Source: Bosea sp. Tri-49 (GTDB lineage: Bacteria > Pseudomonadota > Alphaproteobacteria > Rhizobiales > Beijerinckiaceae). Taken from it: DNA of 64,000 nt. The position numbers and the translations under genes are program-made. Positions 38,239 through 48,117 of this stretch are shown one piece after another (the first letter of the stretch is position 1; each line of letters begins with the position of its first letter). Where the stretch lies: the NCBI RefSeq assembly GCF_003952665.1, contig NZ_CP017946.1, forward strand, positions 620,001 through 684,000, read 5' to 3'. The notes beneath the pieces were generated by a model that did no database searches, was not told the origin of the DNA, and worked only from the letters and a program-made list of their open reading frames with translations.

Positions 38239-39255
38239 ATGCCCAGCATACAACATCCCGTCCTCATCATCGGCGGCTCCGGCGTCGTCGGCGCACAGGC
38301 AGCAACAGCGATCCGCCGCCTGCATCCGGGCCTGCCGGTGACGATCGCCGGCCGCGACCTTGCCAAGGCGCAGGCGGTTGCTGACAGGCTCGGCGTTCAG
38401 GCGTTGGCTGCCGACCTCTCCCGGCCTGATCTCGGCCTGTCGGAAGGGGCCCGCTTCAGCGCCGTCATCGTCTTCGTGAAGGACGATTGGAGCCATGCGC
38501 TGCGCTTCGCCCAACGTCACGGCATCCCGCATCTCAGCGTCTCCAGCGGCGCTTTCGAGATCGGCATCGAGGCCGCGCACTTCATTCATGCTCCGCAGGC
38601 GGCGCCGGTCGTTCTCGCCAGCCAATGGCTCGCTGGGGCGGCGCTGTTCCCGACACTGGACTATGCCAGGGCATACCGTTCGATCGAGACGATCCATGTC
38701 GGCGTGCTGCTCGACGAACAGGACATGGGCGGGCAGGCGGCCCTGGCCGATTATGAGCGCATCACGCAGTCGGGCTCGGCGACCTTGACGCTGAAGGATG
38801 GCCGCTTCGCCTGGATCGCGGGCGAGGAGGCCAAGGCGCGCTATCGCAGCGTCGACGGCGTCGAGCTTGCGGCCACTGCATATGGGCCGCTCGATGTGCT
38901 CAGCCTTGCGACCGCGACCGACGCGAAGAATATCCGCTTCGACCTTGCCTTCGACGTCTCGGCCAGCCGCCGACGCGGCGAGCCATTCTCGACCGAGAGT
39001 GTGATCACGATCGAAGGATTGCTGCACTCGGGCGAGCGCGCCACGCGCAGCTACGAGGTCGTCCATCCGCAGGGGCAGGCGCCGCTGACGGCGCTCGGCG
39101 TCGCGCTTGCAACCGAACGCGCGCTCGGGCTCGCCGGCGGCGAGGCGCTGAAGCCCGGCCTCTATTTCCCCGACGGGATCATCGACCCCACTTACTACGT
39201 CGCCCGGATGAAGGAGTTCGGCGCGACCTTCACGGAGGCCAGGACCAATGGCTGA
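38239..39255 (+). CDS. Saccharopine dehydrogenase-like NAD(P)-binding protein (copy 1)
   Basis: A 338-residue protein with a Rossmann fold at the N-terminus: VLIIGGSGVVGAQAATAIRR, followed by the strand VTIAGRDLAKAQAVADRLGV. The rest follows saccharopine-dehydrogenase-like proteins used as oxidoreductases on unknown substrates. A TAAGGAGA site lies before the ATG. Its end overlaps the start of the next, related gene by 8 bases. It is controlled probably by the TetR protein on the other side of the operator. Confidence 0.8.
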   Translation: MPSIQHPVLIIGGSGVVGAQAATAIRRLHPGLPVTIAGRDLAKAQAVADRLGVQALAADLSRPDLGLSEGARFSAVIVFVKDDWSHALRFAQRHGIPHLSVSSGAFEIGIEAAHFIHAPQAAPVVLASQWLAGAALFPTLDYARAYRSIETIHVGVLLDEQDMGGQAALADYERITQSGSATLTLKDGRFAWIAGEEAKARYRSVDGVELAATAYGPLDVLSLATATDAKNIRFDLAFDVSASRRRGEPFSTESVITIEGLLHSGERATRSYEVVHPQGQAPLTALGVALATERALGLAGGEALKPGLYFPDGIIDPTYYVARMKEFGATFTEARTNG

Positions 39256-40255
39256 TCCCGCTTTGGGTCCCGTCCTGATCCTCGGCGGCTATGGCAGCGT
39301 TGGCTCGCGCACGGCCCGCGCCTTGCGCCAACTTCACCCCGAGCTGCCGCTGGTGATCGCCGGCCGTGATGCGGCCAAGGCTGAGACGCTGGCTGCGGAA
39401 CTCGGCCATGCCAGCACCGCGCCGCTCGACCTCGAACGCGACGATCTCGGCCTGCCGGCCGACCTCAAGCCCGCGGTCGTGCTGATGGCGGTGTGCGATC
39501 TTTCACTGCGCACGCAGAGTTGGGCCGCAGCGCAGGGCGCGGCCTATGTCGCGCTCTCTGACAGCGTGTTCGAGGTCGGCCCGGCGATCGCCGGCTTCAT
39601 CAACCGGCCCAAGGCTGCGCCGGTCGTGCTGCTTGGGCACAGCATGGGCGCGGTGCCGGCGCTCGCCGCGCTGCATGCCGCCGGCGATTTCGCGCGCGTC
39701 GATGCGATCGAGGTCGGCCTCGTCTTCGATCCGGCTGATCCGCTCGGCCTGGCGTCGCAGCAGGACATGGACCGCATCGGCGCGATCGGTCCGGCACCGC
39801 TGGTCAAGTCGGAAGGCTTATGGCGCTGGATCGGCGCGCCGCAAACCGAGCGCAGCTATACCGGCATCGATGGACGCGCGCACCAGGGCGCGACGGTCGG
39901 CCTGGTCGACGTCTTCAGCCTGTCAGCGAGCGAGGCGAAGAGCGTGCGCGTCGACTTCGCGGAGGGGCAGACGGCGAGCACGCTGCGCGGCGAGGGACCT
40001 TCGCATGAGGTGATCATCGAGATCACCGGCCAGCGCAAGGACGGTCGCGAAGGCCGGTTCCGCTGGGAACTGGTCGACCCCGACGGCTATGCCGCGCTCA
40101 GCGCCAAGGGCATCGCCGTGGTGATCGAGGGCCTGTTCGGGCTTGCGGGCAAAGAACGGCCGGTGAGCGGCCTGCATCTGCCCGAGACGCTGGTCGACAC
40201 CGGCCATCTGATGCGGCGGCTGGGCGAGTTCGGCATCGCGATGCGCGAAGTCTGA
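39248..40255 (+). CDS. Saccharopine dehydrogenase-like NAD(P)-binding protein (copy 2)
   Basis: A 335-residue tandem paralogue of the preceding gene, sharing LVIAGRDAAKAETLAAELGH and KAAPVVLLGHS, the same Rossmann start VLILGGYGSVGSRTARALRQ and length. The tandem pair may form a heterodimer. Its stop is followed at once by family A repeat copy 3. The substrate is not known. Confidence 0.8.
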   Translation: MADPALGPVLILGGYGSVGSRTARALRQLHPELPLVIAGRDAAKAETLAAELGHASTAPLDLERDDLGLPADLKPAVVLMAVCDLSLRTQSWAAAQGAAYVALSDSVFEVGPAIAGFINRPKAAPVVLLGHSMGAVPALAALHAAGDFARVDAIEVGLVFDPADPLGLASQQDMDRIGAIGPAPLVKSEGLWRWIGAPQTERSYTGIDGRAHQGATVGLVDVFSLSASEAKSVRVDFAEGQTASTLRGEGPSHEVIIEITGQRKDGREGRFRWELVDPDGYAALSAKGIAVVIEGLFGLAGKERPVSGLHLPETLVDTGHLMRRLGEFGIAMREV

Positions 40256-40262
40256 GCCTCTT

Positions 40263-40356
40263 CCGTCATGGTCGGGCTCGTCCCGACCATCCACGTCTTC
40301 CTTCGGGCAAGCGGTGTTCAAGACGTGGATGCTCGCCACAAGGGCGAGCATGACGG
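40263..40356. repeat. Structured intergenic repeat, family A copy 3 (divergent)
   Basis: A 94-bp element with CCGTCATGGTCGGG and CCCGACCAT forming one hairpin, ATGCTCGCC and GGGCGAGCAT the other, and a central CCACGTCTT/AAGACGTGG pair. Ends CGTCAT/ATGACG are the same as in copies 1 and 2 although the hairpin sequence differs. It lies between two convergent genes. Confidence 0.75.
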
Positions 40357-40384
40357 TGATCGCTGCAGGGCCCGTACCGGAAAC

Positions 40385-41356
40385 TTACTGGTTCGGCGCA
40401 ATCCCCGCGCTGCGCAGGAGCGGCTGCCATTTCGCCATCTCGGCGGCGATGAAAGCGTCCGTCGCCTCAGGCGTCGAGTTCCTGGCGACCGAGATGCCGA
40501 TCTCCTCGAAGCGCCGGATCAGGGCCGGGTCGGCCAGAGCGGCGTTGGTGATCCGGTTCATCGCGCCGACGATCTCGGGCGCGGTGCCGGCGGGCGCGAG
40601 CACTGCGTTCCAGGTGTAGGCCTCGTAGCCCGGCAGCGTCTCCGCCACGGTCGGCAGCTCCGGCAGGGCCGGCAGCCGTTCCTTCGTGGTCACTGCGAGC
40701 GCGCGCAAGGCGCCGCCTTTGACTTGCGTGAGAGCCGTCGCGGCACTGTCAATCACGAGGTTGAGCTGGCCACCGATCAGATCGGTGACGGCCGGCCCAC
40801 TGCCGCGATAGGGAACATGGACGAGGTTGACCTTCGCCAGCTTCGCGAGCAGCTCGGCGGCAAGATGCTGAGCCGAGCCGATGCCGGCCGAGCCATAGGT
40901 CAGACCCCCCGGTTTGGCCCGCGCCGCCGCCAGCAGATCGGCCAGCGAGTTTCCGGGGAAGTTCTTCCCGACCAGCACGATCTGCGGGACGGTTCCCATC
41001 AATGCGACGCCGCGGAAGTCCTTGACCGGATCGAAGGTCAGATTGGCGTAGAGCACGGTGTTCACGGCATGCGCGACGGTCGCGATCAGGAAGCTGTGAC
41101 CGTCCTTCGTCGCCGCGGCTCTGGTCGTGCCGACAACCGTGCCGGCCCCGGTGATGTTCTCGACCACGACCTGTTGCGGCAGGCGTTGCGACAGCGTCTC
41201 GGCGAGGATGCGCGCGGCGACATCGGTCGGGCCACCGGCCGCATAGGGCACGATGAAGCGGATCGGCCGTGTTGGCCAGGGCGCGGCGTTCTGCTGTGCG
41301 AAGCTCTTGCCAGCTGCCAGGGCGGCAATGCCAGCGAGGAACAGGCGGCGGTTCAT
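40385..41356 (-). CDS. Bug-family tripartite tricarboxylate-type binding protein
   Basis: A 323-residue secreted binding protein. The signal peptide MNRRLFLAGIAALAAGKSFA contains an RR-x-FL Tat-like motif. The mature part starts WPTRPIRFIVPYAAGGPTDV and holds GTVVGTTRAA, the usual Bug features. These proteins bind small organic acids outside the inner membrane. No tctA/tctB membrane genes are next to it, so it is an orphan. It overlaps the phzF stop by ATGA. Confidence 0.9.
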   Translation of the reverse strand: MNRRLFLAGIAALAAGKSFAQQNAAPWPTRPIRFIVPYAAGGPTDVAARILAETLSQRLPQQVVVENITGAGTVVGTTRAAATKDGHSFLIATVAHAVNTVLYANLTFDPVKDFRGVALMGTVPQIVLVGKNFPGNSLADLLAAARAKPGGLTYGSAGIGSAQHLAAELLAKLAKVNLVHVPYRGSGPAVTDLIGGQLNLVIDSAATALTQVKGGALRALAVTTKERLPALPELPTVAETLPGYEAYTWNAVLAPAGTAPEIVGAMNRITNAALADPALIRRFEEIGISVARNSTPEATDAFIAAEMAKWQPLLRSAGIAPNQ

Positions 41357-42213
41357 AGTGGTGTCTCCCCCATGAGTTCAGCCCGGCCGGACAGCCAGCA
41401 GCGATCGCCCTCGCGCTCCACCGTGATCTGTGACGGCCGTCCCATGGCCTCGCCTTGCCGCACGATGACGCGAGGCTTCGACGTCAGGCCGAGATCCCAT
41501 GTGCTCCAGGCGAGCGCCGCGGCGGCGATGCCGGTCGCCGCGTCTTCCGGATAGCCGGAGGAGCGCGGGAATTGCCGGGCCGAGAAGACGCCTGCGTCCG
41601 CATCGACGGGGGCGAACGGATAAAGCCCGGTCGAGCCGATCGCATCGCAGAGCGCTTCGATCTGGGCGAAGTCGGGCCGAAGGCCATTCAGAATCTCGAT
41701 CGAGTGCAACGGCACTAGTGTCTTGATGCGGCTCGTCGCGGCGTTGACCACCGGGTAGTCCAACAGGTGGGATGGGCGCAGGCCGAGCACGTCGAGTACG
41801 GCGCCGGCGTCGTCGAGCGCAGCGCTTTTCCCTCTGGGCTGGCTTACGCTCGCCTGCCCGCCATCGACACGGGCCTGAACCGGCCCTGACAGCGTCGCGA
41901 TCGAGACGGTGCGCCCCGGCAATTCGCCGAGATGGTCGAGCAGCCAGACCGCGCCGAGCGTGGCGTGGCCGCACATCTCCATTTCGTGGTTCGGCACGAA
42001 GAAGCGAAAGCGATAGTCGCTGCCATCCGGCCCGGGAAGGACGAAGGCGCTCTCGTGGCCGTGTTGCGCGGCGACCGCGCGCATCGCCTTGCCATCGAGT
42101 TGCCGGGCGTCGACGACGATCGGCGCCGGGTTGCCACCGCCCGGCCCATTGCTGAACACGTTGACCATGAAGACTTGTCCGGCGTGCCGGACGGGGATGT
42201 GCGCGGATGTCAT
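41353..42213 (-). CDS. PhzF-family epimerase/isomerase-like protein
   Basis: A 286-residue protein of the PhzF family, with the two symmetrical halves. Visible are VFSNGPGGGNPAPIVVDARQ, HESAFVLP, FFVPNHEMEMCGHATLGAVW with the conserved Glu and GHATLG motif, and GYPEDAATGIAAAALAWSTW. The family includes diaminopimelate-epimerase-like isomerases with little-known substrates. I start at the ATG at 42211-42213. It precedes and overlaps the Bug gene and is divergent from the AraC gene. Confidence 0.88.
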   Translation of the reverse strand: MTSAHIPVRHAGQVFMVNVFSNGPGGGNPAPIVVDARQLDGKAMRAVAAQHGHESAFVLPGPDGSDYRFRFFVPNHEMEMCGHATLGAVWLLDHLGELPGRTVSIATLSGPVQARVDGGQASVSQPRGKSAALDDAGAVLDVLGLRPSHLLDYPVVNAATSRIKTLVPLHSIEILNGLRPDFAQIEALCDAIGSTGLYPFAPVDADAGVFSARQFPRSSGYPEDAATGIAAAALAWSTWDLGLTSKPRVIVRQGEAMGRPSQITVEREGDRCWLSGRAELMGETPL

Positions 42214-42337
42214 GACCGGAGCTTGCCGACCCGAGCTACATCCCGCGCGCCCCAACGGGCCATATCGTGCGACCCAGCGGGCCAGAGGCGCTCAACGAGC
42301 CCAGTGCGTTTCTCTGGATGTGCTAAGCTGACCCCGC

Positions 42338-43195
42338 ATGCTTCGATCGTTCGAGCACATCCGGCATTCGGCGCCGCCATCGCATCTTCTCGATGCGAGC
42401 GAGCAACGTGCTGTCGTGACCGGCGGCGGCCGACACTATCGAACGCAGTGGCATTGGCACGACTGCGCGATGATCCTGGTGCCCACCCGCGGTACGATCG
42501 CCTTCAGGGACGAGACGCGCCGGTCGGTCACCTGGCTCAGCGAGGGCCGGTTCGTCGTCGTCCCGAAAATGCAGGCGCATGAGTCGCAGGCGCTCCGCCA
42601 GTCGAGCAATCATGTCGCTGTCTATCTGACCGAAGCGGCGCTCGCGCAGTTTGTGCCGTCATGCTCTCTCGAGCGCCGTATCAAGCGGCCATCGACGTTT
42701 GCAGCGACGCCCCTGATGCGGACGCTGCTGCGTCTGTGCTGCAGCGACGATCTCGCGCCCAAGGCGGCGCAGGACCATGTGGCGGCGGCTCTGCTGATCG
42801 CGACCCTCACCCGCATCGAGCAAGGCGAACCGCTCTCCGGCGCGAGCAGCGATGACCACGGCAGCGCCCTCGTCGCCGAAATCCGCTCGGCCATTGGCGA
42901 GCGGCTGGACGAGGATGTCTCGCTTGACGAACTCGCGGACGCATTCGGCCTATCACGGCGGCAGGCGACGCGGCTGTTCCGGCAGTTTACCGGCATGTCG
43001 ATCGGCGATTACCGAAACCGGCAGCGCATCGAGACCGCACGGCGCCTGCTGGCCGAGTCGACGCTCCCGGTCGGCGAGATCGCCTGGCGCACCGGCTTCG
43101 ACTCGGGTTCGGCATTGGCGCGGGCGATGCGCCGGACGCTGGGCCTTTCACCCGGCGCGGTTCGGGCGGAGCTCAGATCAGCCCCAGACCCTTGA
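42338..43195 (+). CDS. AraC-family transcriptional regulator
   Basis: A 285-residue regulator. The N-terminal half is a cupin-like sensor (HWHDCAMILVPTRGTIAFRD), and the C-terminal half has the double helix-turn-helix: VSLDELADAFGLSRRQATRL, then TLPVGEIAWRTGFDSGSALA and RRTLGLSPGAVRAEL. It is divergent from the phzF-Bug genes and likely activates them. Its stop codon (43193-43195) lies within a 55-bp copy of the radC 3' end, so the original 3' end of the gene overlapped radC before the TPR segment came in. Confidence 0.88.
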   Translation: MLRSFEHIRHSAPPSHLLDASEQRAVVTGGGRHYRTQWHWHDCAMILVPTRGTIAFRDETRRSVTWLSEGRFVVVPKMQAHESQALRQSSNHVAVYLTEAALAQFVPSCSLERRIKRPSTFAATPLMRTLLRLCCSDDLAPKAAQDHVAAALLIATLTRIEQGEPLSGASSDDHGSALVAEIRSAIGERLDEDVSLDELADAFGLSRRQATRLFRQFTGMSIGDYRNRQRIETARRLLAESTLPVGEIAWRTGFDSGSALARAMRRTLGLSPGAVRAELRSAPDP

Positions 43196-43227
43196 AGCTG
43201 GCACGGCCGTCGCGGCCGACGATGATG
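43173..43227. repeat. Left 55-bp direct repeat (radC 3'-end copy)
   Basis: 54 of 55 bases match 46360-46414, which is the authentic 3' end of radC including its stop. The copy here lies over the end of the AraC gene and continues into non-coding sequence. It marks the left boundary of the TPR-gene segment. Confidence 0.9.
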
Positions 43228-43345
43228 CATCGGGGCGCGGATGTCTCGGCGCAGAACCCGAGGAGAAAACTTGGTCAAGCGCTTGCACTGCGGCGTGCGC
43301 ACAAGACAAACTGTGTAGTTAAGGCTGTCTCGGTGACAAGCCGCA

Positions 43346-46339
43346 GTGAGGAATGCTGTGTTCGGCCGCATCCTGGCTATCATTCTTCTGGTGTGTTCGT
43401 CGATGACGGTGGCCGCTCAGGTACCGGGTTCGACGCATGCTGAGGCTCTGGCGCTGGAACGGGAGAGCAAACGACTGAGCCTTGCAGGGCATCTATCGGA
43501 GGCCGAGCGCGTGGCCCTCCAAGCCTTGGCGTTGTGTCCGCATGCTCAGCCCTATGTGGAGGCGTGCATATCGTCGCTGTCCAGCCTACTCGGATCGTTC
43601 AAGGCCAAAGCGGGCGCCTTGGCGGAAGCTGAAGTCTATCTGAACGCGTCCTTGGCGGCAGCACGGCGCCATTTCGCACCGAACGACCCCTGGATTGCCC
43701 AGCGTCTCCGGCAACTGGGAGCCTTATACCGGCAGCAGCTTCGCTTCACGGACGCGGCGCATGCGCTGCAGCAAGCGGTGGGTATTGTTGAGCTCAGCCA
43801 GGGCACAAACCCGCAATTATTCGCGGATTGCCTCGATGAGTTCATTGCCGTTCTCATTCAAGGGAATTCGTTCGAGCGAGCTGCTTCGATTGGGCAATCG
43901 GCTCTGGCCGTTTTCAGGTCAGATCGGCGCATCTCGCCGAATACAGCCGTCTCGATCGCGGTTTCTGTCGCAGACGCGTTATTTTACCTCAAGCGATACG
44001 AAGAGGCCGAACGTTCTTATTTTCACGCCGTCAACTTGCCGACGGACGGGTCTAAAAGGTCTGAATCCGTTTATTCTCATGCATTGCTCCAGATCGGGCA
44101 GGTCATGGCCATAACGGGGCGCCATGAACAAGCGGTCGCTCAGCTCCTCAAGACGGTCACGATGGCCACAGGGATCAGCCGAGGCCGCAACAAGGACCTT
44201 GCGCTGGGATGCTCGCTTTTGGCGGACATCTATCTGGAGCGGGGCAATCCTGTTCAAGCCGAGTCGTTCTCTCGTTGCGCTGTTGGCGTGCGTACGGCTC
44301 TAACCGGTTCTCAGGACGGGACATTGGCCCCGCTGCTCGTCAATCTCGGCCTCGCTCTTTCGAGACAGGGGCGGCAAGCGGATGCCGAGCCCGTTCTTCG
44401 TCAGGCTCTAGCGATCATCGAGAGCGCATCGGCGCCCAACGATGCTGATCTGGTCAAGGCGAGAGCGGCACTCGCCGATATCCGACGTTCTGGAGACGAT
44501 GCAGGCTCTACGCTGGAGGGCCTCGCCTCGAACCTGCAGGCAGATCGTAGCCGAGACACCGGCGTCTCGATCGCGCAAGTCGAAGCCGATGTTGCCTTCG
44601 CGTTGAACAGAATCGGGCAGACGGAGCAAGCCAAGGCAGTGCTCGCCCAGGCGGTTCGATCGGCGGCACTCGACTGGGACCGATTGCCCACGGCCGTCGG
44701 TGCGTTGCATCGGACGATAGCCGACGAGCTGTTCGCCCGCGGGGATGTCGCTGGCGCGCGCAGCCATCTTGGATACGCGACCGACCGGCTGATGGCAGAA
44801 GCGAACGAGCACCCCTCGGACTACGCAGAGAGTTTGAATGGTCTGGCTCGGCAGCTGGAGAAGGACGGGCAATTCGAGCGGGGAGCGGCAGTCGTCTCGC
44901 GTGCGCTGGATGTTTCCGACGCCAATGCTGCGTCAACGAACCAGCGGGCGCAAGAAGCGGCTGCGCTCGCGAGCCGTTTGTATAATCGCGGTCTCTACGA
45001 AAGCGCGATCGGGCTCTGGACCAGGATCGCAAGGCTGGCGGAGGCAGCCGGAAACGGTAGCCTGCTGTCGACGGCCGAAGCTAGCGCGGGCGCGAGCTTC
45101 TACCAGCTTGGGCGCTCTCGCGAGGCGGCGCTTCTCTTGAAACGAGCCTATGAGCGCGAAACAGCCTCGCCCAAAGCCGATGCGGTGACGATTGCACACT
45201 ATGCCTCTCAGTTGGCCTTCTCTCTCCTTGCCGCTGGACAACCGCAATCGGCCGAGGAGTTCGCTGAACGCAGTCTTGCCATCCACAAGCGCCTGTTCGG
45301 CTCGGACCATCCGGCCACGGCGACATCTTACCATTTGAGCGGTCATGTCTGGCTGGCACGTTTCAGATACGCCGAGGCCGAAACCTTTTTCCGCGAAGCT
45401 CTTGCGATCCGTGGGCGCGTGCTCGGCGTCACCCACTCCGACTATGCGGCAAGCTTGGCGGGGCTTGCCTCTACACTTGAAGAGCGGGGGAGATTTTCCG
45501 AGGCCGAAACGGCGCGGCGTAGCGCTGTTGTGATCGAAGCATTGTCCAAAGGTGGCCCGCAGCGTGAGGCTGGGCGGCGGCTGGCTGACTTGGCAAGACA
45601 CCTCTTGCTTCAAGGGCGCATCGCCGAAGCAGAGCAGTTGGCCAGGCGGTCGCTTGCGCTGCTGGATAAGGCGGTCGGTGCTGAGGATCCGACTCTTGCG
45701 CCACGGCTCGATATATTGGCTCAAATTGCGGAGCTGCGTGGCGATTACGTTTCGGCTTTGGCGATAAGGCAGCGCATTGTCGCTCTTCACGAACACGCTT
45801 CTGGCGCCGATGATTCGGCTTTGGTCGCGCCGTTGCTCGATCTAACCAGAACCTTCTTGCGCCTTGATCGCAATGATGAGGCTGTTGCTTTGCTCGCACG
45901 GGCTGAGCTGCTGATCAGGAGCGACCCCGTTCCCAGAATGCCCGAAGCCGACACGCTGCGCGAAACGTCCGTGCTCGTCGATGTTGCACAAGGGCGCCTC
46001 GCGCAGGCCGAAGCGAAGGTCCGTGAGGCGCTGGCGGTCAAGGTCGGCATGCTCGGCGAAGATCATCCTCTTCTGGCCTCCATGCTCAATAACCTCGGCT
46101 ACATTGCAGTACAGCAGCAGCGCTTCGCCGAAGCTGAGCCATCGTTGGCCAAGGCTCGGCAACTTATCGAGCGTATCGGAGGCCGAATGCACCCGGTACT
46201 GGGGCCAATCTTGGCCAATCTCGTGCTCGTCCATGAGGCTCTGGGCAAGTCTGTCGAGGCAGCCGAGGCGAAAGCGCAGTTGGAAGCGATCATCTCGGCA
46301 ATTGGGCAGGATGGAAAGAAACAGATACGCTGGCTTTGA
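43346..46339 (+). CDS. Secreted large TPR-repeat protein
   Basis: A 997-residue protein with an N-terminal signal (RILAIILLVCSSMTVAAQ) and then a long array of TPR helices of the kinesin-light-chain style: repeated units such as YRQQLRFTDAAHALQQA, ADAEPVLRQALAIIESA and GRFSEAETARRSAV. No catalytic domain is evident. The start is GTG 43346; GTG 43358 with AGGA five bases upstream is equally possible. Base composition is visibly lower in GC than neighbours. The gene is flanked by direct repeats of radC, so it looks like an insertion. Function is unknown; a secreted scaffold is a guess. Confidence 0.8.
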   Translation: MRNAVFGRILAIILLVCSSMTVAAQVPGSTHAEALALERESKRLSLAGHLSEAERVALQALALCPHAQPYVEACISSLSSLLGSFKAKAGALAEAEVYLNASLAAARRHFAPNDPWIAQRLRQLGALYRQQLRFTDAAHALQQAVGIVELSQGTNPQLFADCLDEFIAVLIQGNSFERAASIGQSALAVFRSDRRISPNTAVSIAVSVADALFYLKRYEEAERSYFHAVNLPTDGSKRSESVYSHALLQIGQVMAITGRHEQAVAQLLKTVTMATGISRGRNKDLALGCSLLADIYLERGNPVQAESFSRCAVGVRTALTGSQDGTLAPLLVNLGLALSRQGRQADAEPVLRQALAIIESASAPNDADLVKARAALADIRRSGDDAGSTLEGLASNLQADRSRDTGVSIAQVEADVAFALNRIGQTEQAKAVLAQAVRSAALDWDRLPTAVGALHRTIADELFARGDVAGARSHLGYATDRLMAEANEHPSDYAESLNGLARQLEKDGQFERGAAVVSRALDVSDANAASTNQRAQEAAALASRLYNRGLYESAIGLWTRIARLAEAAGNGSLLSTAEASAGASFYQLGRSREAALLLKRAYERETASPKADAVTIAHYASQLAFSLLAAGQPQSAEEFAERSLAIHKRLFGSDHPATATSYHLSGHVWLARFRYAEAETFFREALAIRGRVLGVTHSDYAASLAGLASTLEERGRFSEAETARRSAVVIEALSKGGPQREAGRRLADLARHLLLQGRIAEAEQLARRSLALLDKAVGAEDPTLAPRLDILAQIAELRGDYVSALAIRQRIVALHEHASGADDSALVAPLLDLTRTFLRLDRNDEAVALLARAELLIRSDPVPRMPEADTLRETSVLVDVAQGRLAQAEAKVREALAVKVGMLGEDHPLLASMLNNLGYIAVQQQRFAEAEPSLAKARQLIERIGGRMHPVLGPILANLVLVHEALGKSVEAAEAKAQLEAIISAIGQDGKKQIRWL

Positions 46340-46359
46340 TCAGAGGCTTGCCACCGGGT

Positions 46360-46414
46360 TCAGATCAGCCCCAGACCCTTGAAGCTGGCATGGCCGTCGC
46401 GGCCGACGATGATG
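46360..46414. repeat. Right 55-bp direct repeat (radC 3' end)
   Basis: The native copy of the repeat at 43173-43227, coding for the last residues of RadC and its stop. The distance between copies is 3187 bases. Confidence 0.9.
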
Positions 46415-47088
46415 TGGTCGTGGATGGCGATGCCGAGCGGCTTGGCGATATCGACCAGTTCGCGGGTCATGCGCATGTCGGCGCCGGACGGGGTCGGGTC
46501 GCCGGACGGGTGGTTGTGGACCAGGATCAGGGCGGTCGCCGAGAGCTCCAGGGCCCGGCGCATCACCTCGCGCGGATAGACCGGGGTGTGGTCGACCGTG
46601 CCGGTCTGCTGCACCTCGTCGGCGATCAGCGCGTTCTTCTTGTCGAGGAAGAGGATGCGGAACTGCTCGCGCTCGGCGAAGGCCATCGCGAGCCGGCAAT
46701 AGTCGATCACCGACGACCAGGACGAGAGCACCGGCTTCTTCGCGACCTGGCCCTTCATCGTACGCCTCAGCGCCGCCTCGACGATCTTGAGATCGAGCGC
46801 GACGCTGTCGCCGATGCCCTTGACCTCGGTCAGGCGTGAGATAGGCGCGCCGATTACCTCGGCGAAGGAGCCGAAATGCTGGATCAGCTGCTTGGCGAGC
46901 GGCTTCACGTCGCGCTGCGGGATCGAGCGGAAGAGCAGGAGCTCGAGCAGTTCGTAATCGGGCAGGGCGGCATCACCAGCGTCGAGGAAGCGCTGGCGCA
47001 AGCGGTCGCGATGGCCGAGATGGTGCGGCGGAGCATCGTCAGGGGCGGCGGCAATCGGGGCTGACTTGCCGTTGCCGCCGCTCTTCAT
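46360..47088 (-). CDS. radC: RadC-family (JAB/MPN) protein
   Basis: A 242-residue RadC protein. The N-terminal helix-hairpin-helix part contains [20 protein letters not shown]. The C-terminal JAB domain contains [20 protein letters not shown] and the metal motif [14 protein letters not shown]. The family was once linked to repair, but its function is still unclear; it is common on mobile elements. Its start overlaps the map stop (ATGA). Its 3' end is the source of the 55-bp duplication beyond the TPR gene. Confidence 0.93.
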   Translation of the reverse strand: MKSGGNGKSAPIAAAPDDAPPHHLGHRDRLRQRFLDAGDAALPDYELLELLLFRSIPQRDVKPLAKQLIQHFGSFAEVIGAPISRLTEVKGIGDSVALDLKIVEAALRRTMKGQVAKKPVLSSWSSVIDYCRLAMAFAEREQFRILFLDKKNALIADEVQQTGTVDHTPVYPREVMRRALELSATALILVHNHPSGDPTPSGADMRMTRELVDIAKPLGIAIHDHIIVGRDGHASFKGLGLI

Positions 47089-47909
47089 GTGCGCGGCGCG
47101 AGCGGGTTGTCGAGGCCGGCGGGCGAGAGCGTGAAGATCTCGCAGCCCGTATCGGTCACGCCGACCGTGTGCTCGAACTGGGCCGAGAGCGAGCGGTCGC
47201 GCGTCACCGCCGTCCAGCCGTCGGAGAGCACCTTCACGCTCGCCTTGCCGAGATTGATCATCGGCTCGATGGTGAAGAGCATGCCGGGCTTGAGCTCGAC
47301 GCCTTCGCCGGGGCTGCCATAGTGCAGGATATTGGGTGCGTCGTGGAAGACCTGGCCGAGGCCATGGCCGCAGAAGTCGCGCACCACCGAGCAGCGCTCG
47401 CCTTCGGCGTAACGCTGGATCGCAAAGCCGATATCGCCGGTCGTCGCCCCCGGGCGCACGGCGCGGATGCCGCGCAGCAGGCTCTCATAGGTGATCTCGA
47501 CCAGCCGCTCGGCCTTGCGCGGGATGTCGCCGACCGCGAACATCCGGCTGGAATCGCCATGCCAGCCATCGACGATCAGGGTGTAGTCGATGTTGACGAC
47601 GTCGCCCTCGCGCATCGGCTTGTCGTCGGGGATGCCGTGACAGACGACATGGTTGATCGAGGTGCAGATCGACTTGGTGTAGCCGCGATAGAACAGCGTC
47701 GCCGGATAGGCTGAATTGTCCATGGCGAACTGGAAGGCGAGATCGTCGAGGCGCTGCGTGGTGACGCCGGGCTTGACCTCGCCGGCGAGCATGTCGAGGC
47801 CGCGCGCCGTGAGCTGGCCGGCCTTGCGCATCGCCGCGAAGGCCTCGGGGCCGTGCAGCTTGATGGCGGGGTCGCGACGCGCGCGCGAGATCGATTCGTT
47901 CAGGGTCAT
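47085..47909 (-). CDS. map: Methionine aminopeptidase, type I
   Basis: A 274-residue type I enzyme that removes the initiator Met. The metal ligands are in [20 protein letters not shown] (two Asp), [13 protein letters not shown] (His), FTIEPMI (Glu) and [10 protein letters not shown] (Glu). It is cotranslated with radC through ATGA. The family name is certain. Confidence 0.95.
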   Translation of the reverse strand: MTLNESISRARRDPAIKLHGPEAFAAMRKAGQLTARGLDMLAGEVKPGVTTQRLDDLAFQFAMDNSAYPATLFYRGYTKSICTSINHVVCHGIPDDKPMREGDVVNIDYTLIVDGWHGDSSRMFAVGDIPRKAERLVEITYESLLRGIRAVRPGATTGDIGFAIQRYAEGERCSVVRDFCGHGLGQVFHDAPNILHYGSPGEGVELKPGMLFTIEPMINLGKASVKVLSDGWTAVTRDRSLSAQFEHTVGVTDTGCEIFTLSPAGLDNPLAPRT

Positions 47910-48117
47910 TCCGGAGGCCGCTCCTTGATCTTCTTATCTATTGGGTTTGGGCAGCGGTGCAAGGCTGACGCGGGATGGCGTAACTCATGTCCGACTGCGC
48001 GGGATCTGGGCGGTCGTGCTGGAAATTGTCGCAATTTGCCCGAAGCAGGAGCAGATCAGCAATGATGATGCCGCATAACAACGTACTGTTTGATATTTTA
48101 AGTATATATTCGATGTG

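Noticed and set aside
43173..46414. TPR segment as a classic transposon
   Set aside because: There is no transposase, no terminal inverted repeats, and the 55-bp direct repeats are far longer than target-site duplications.
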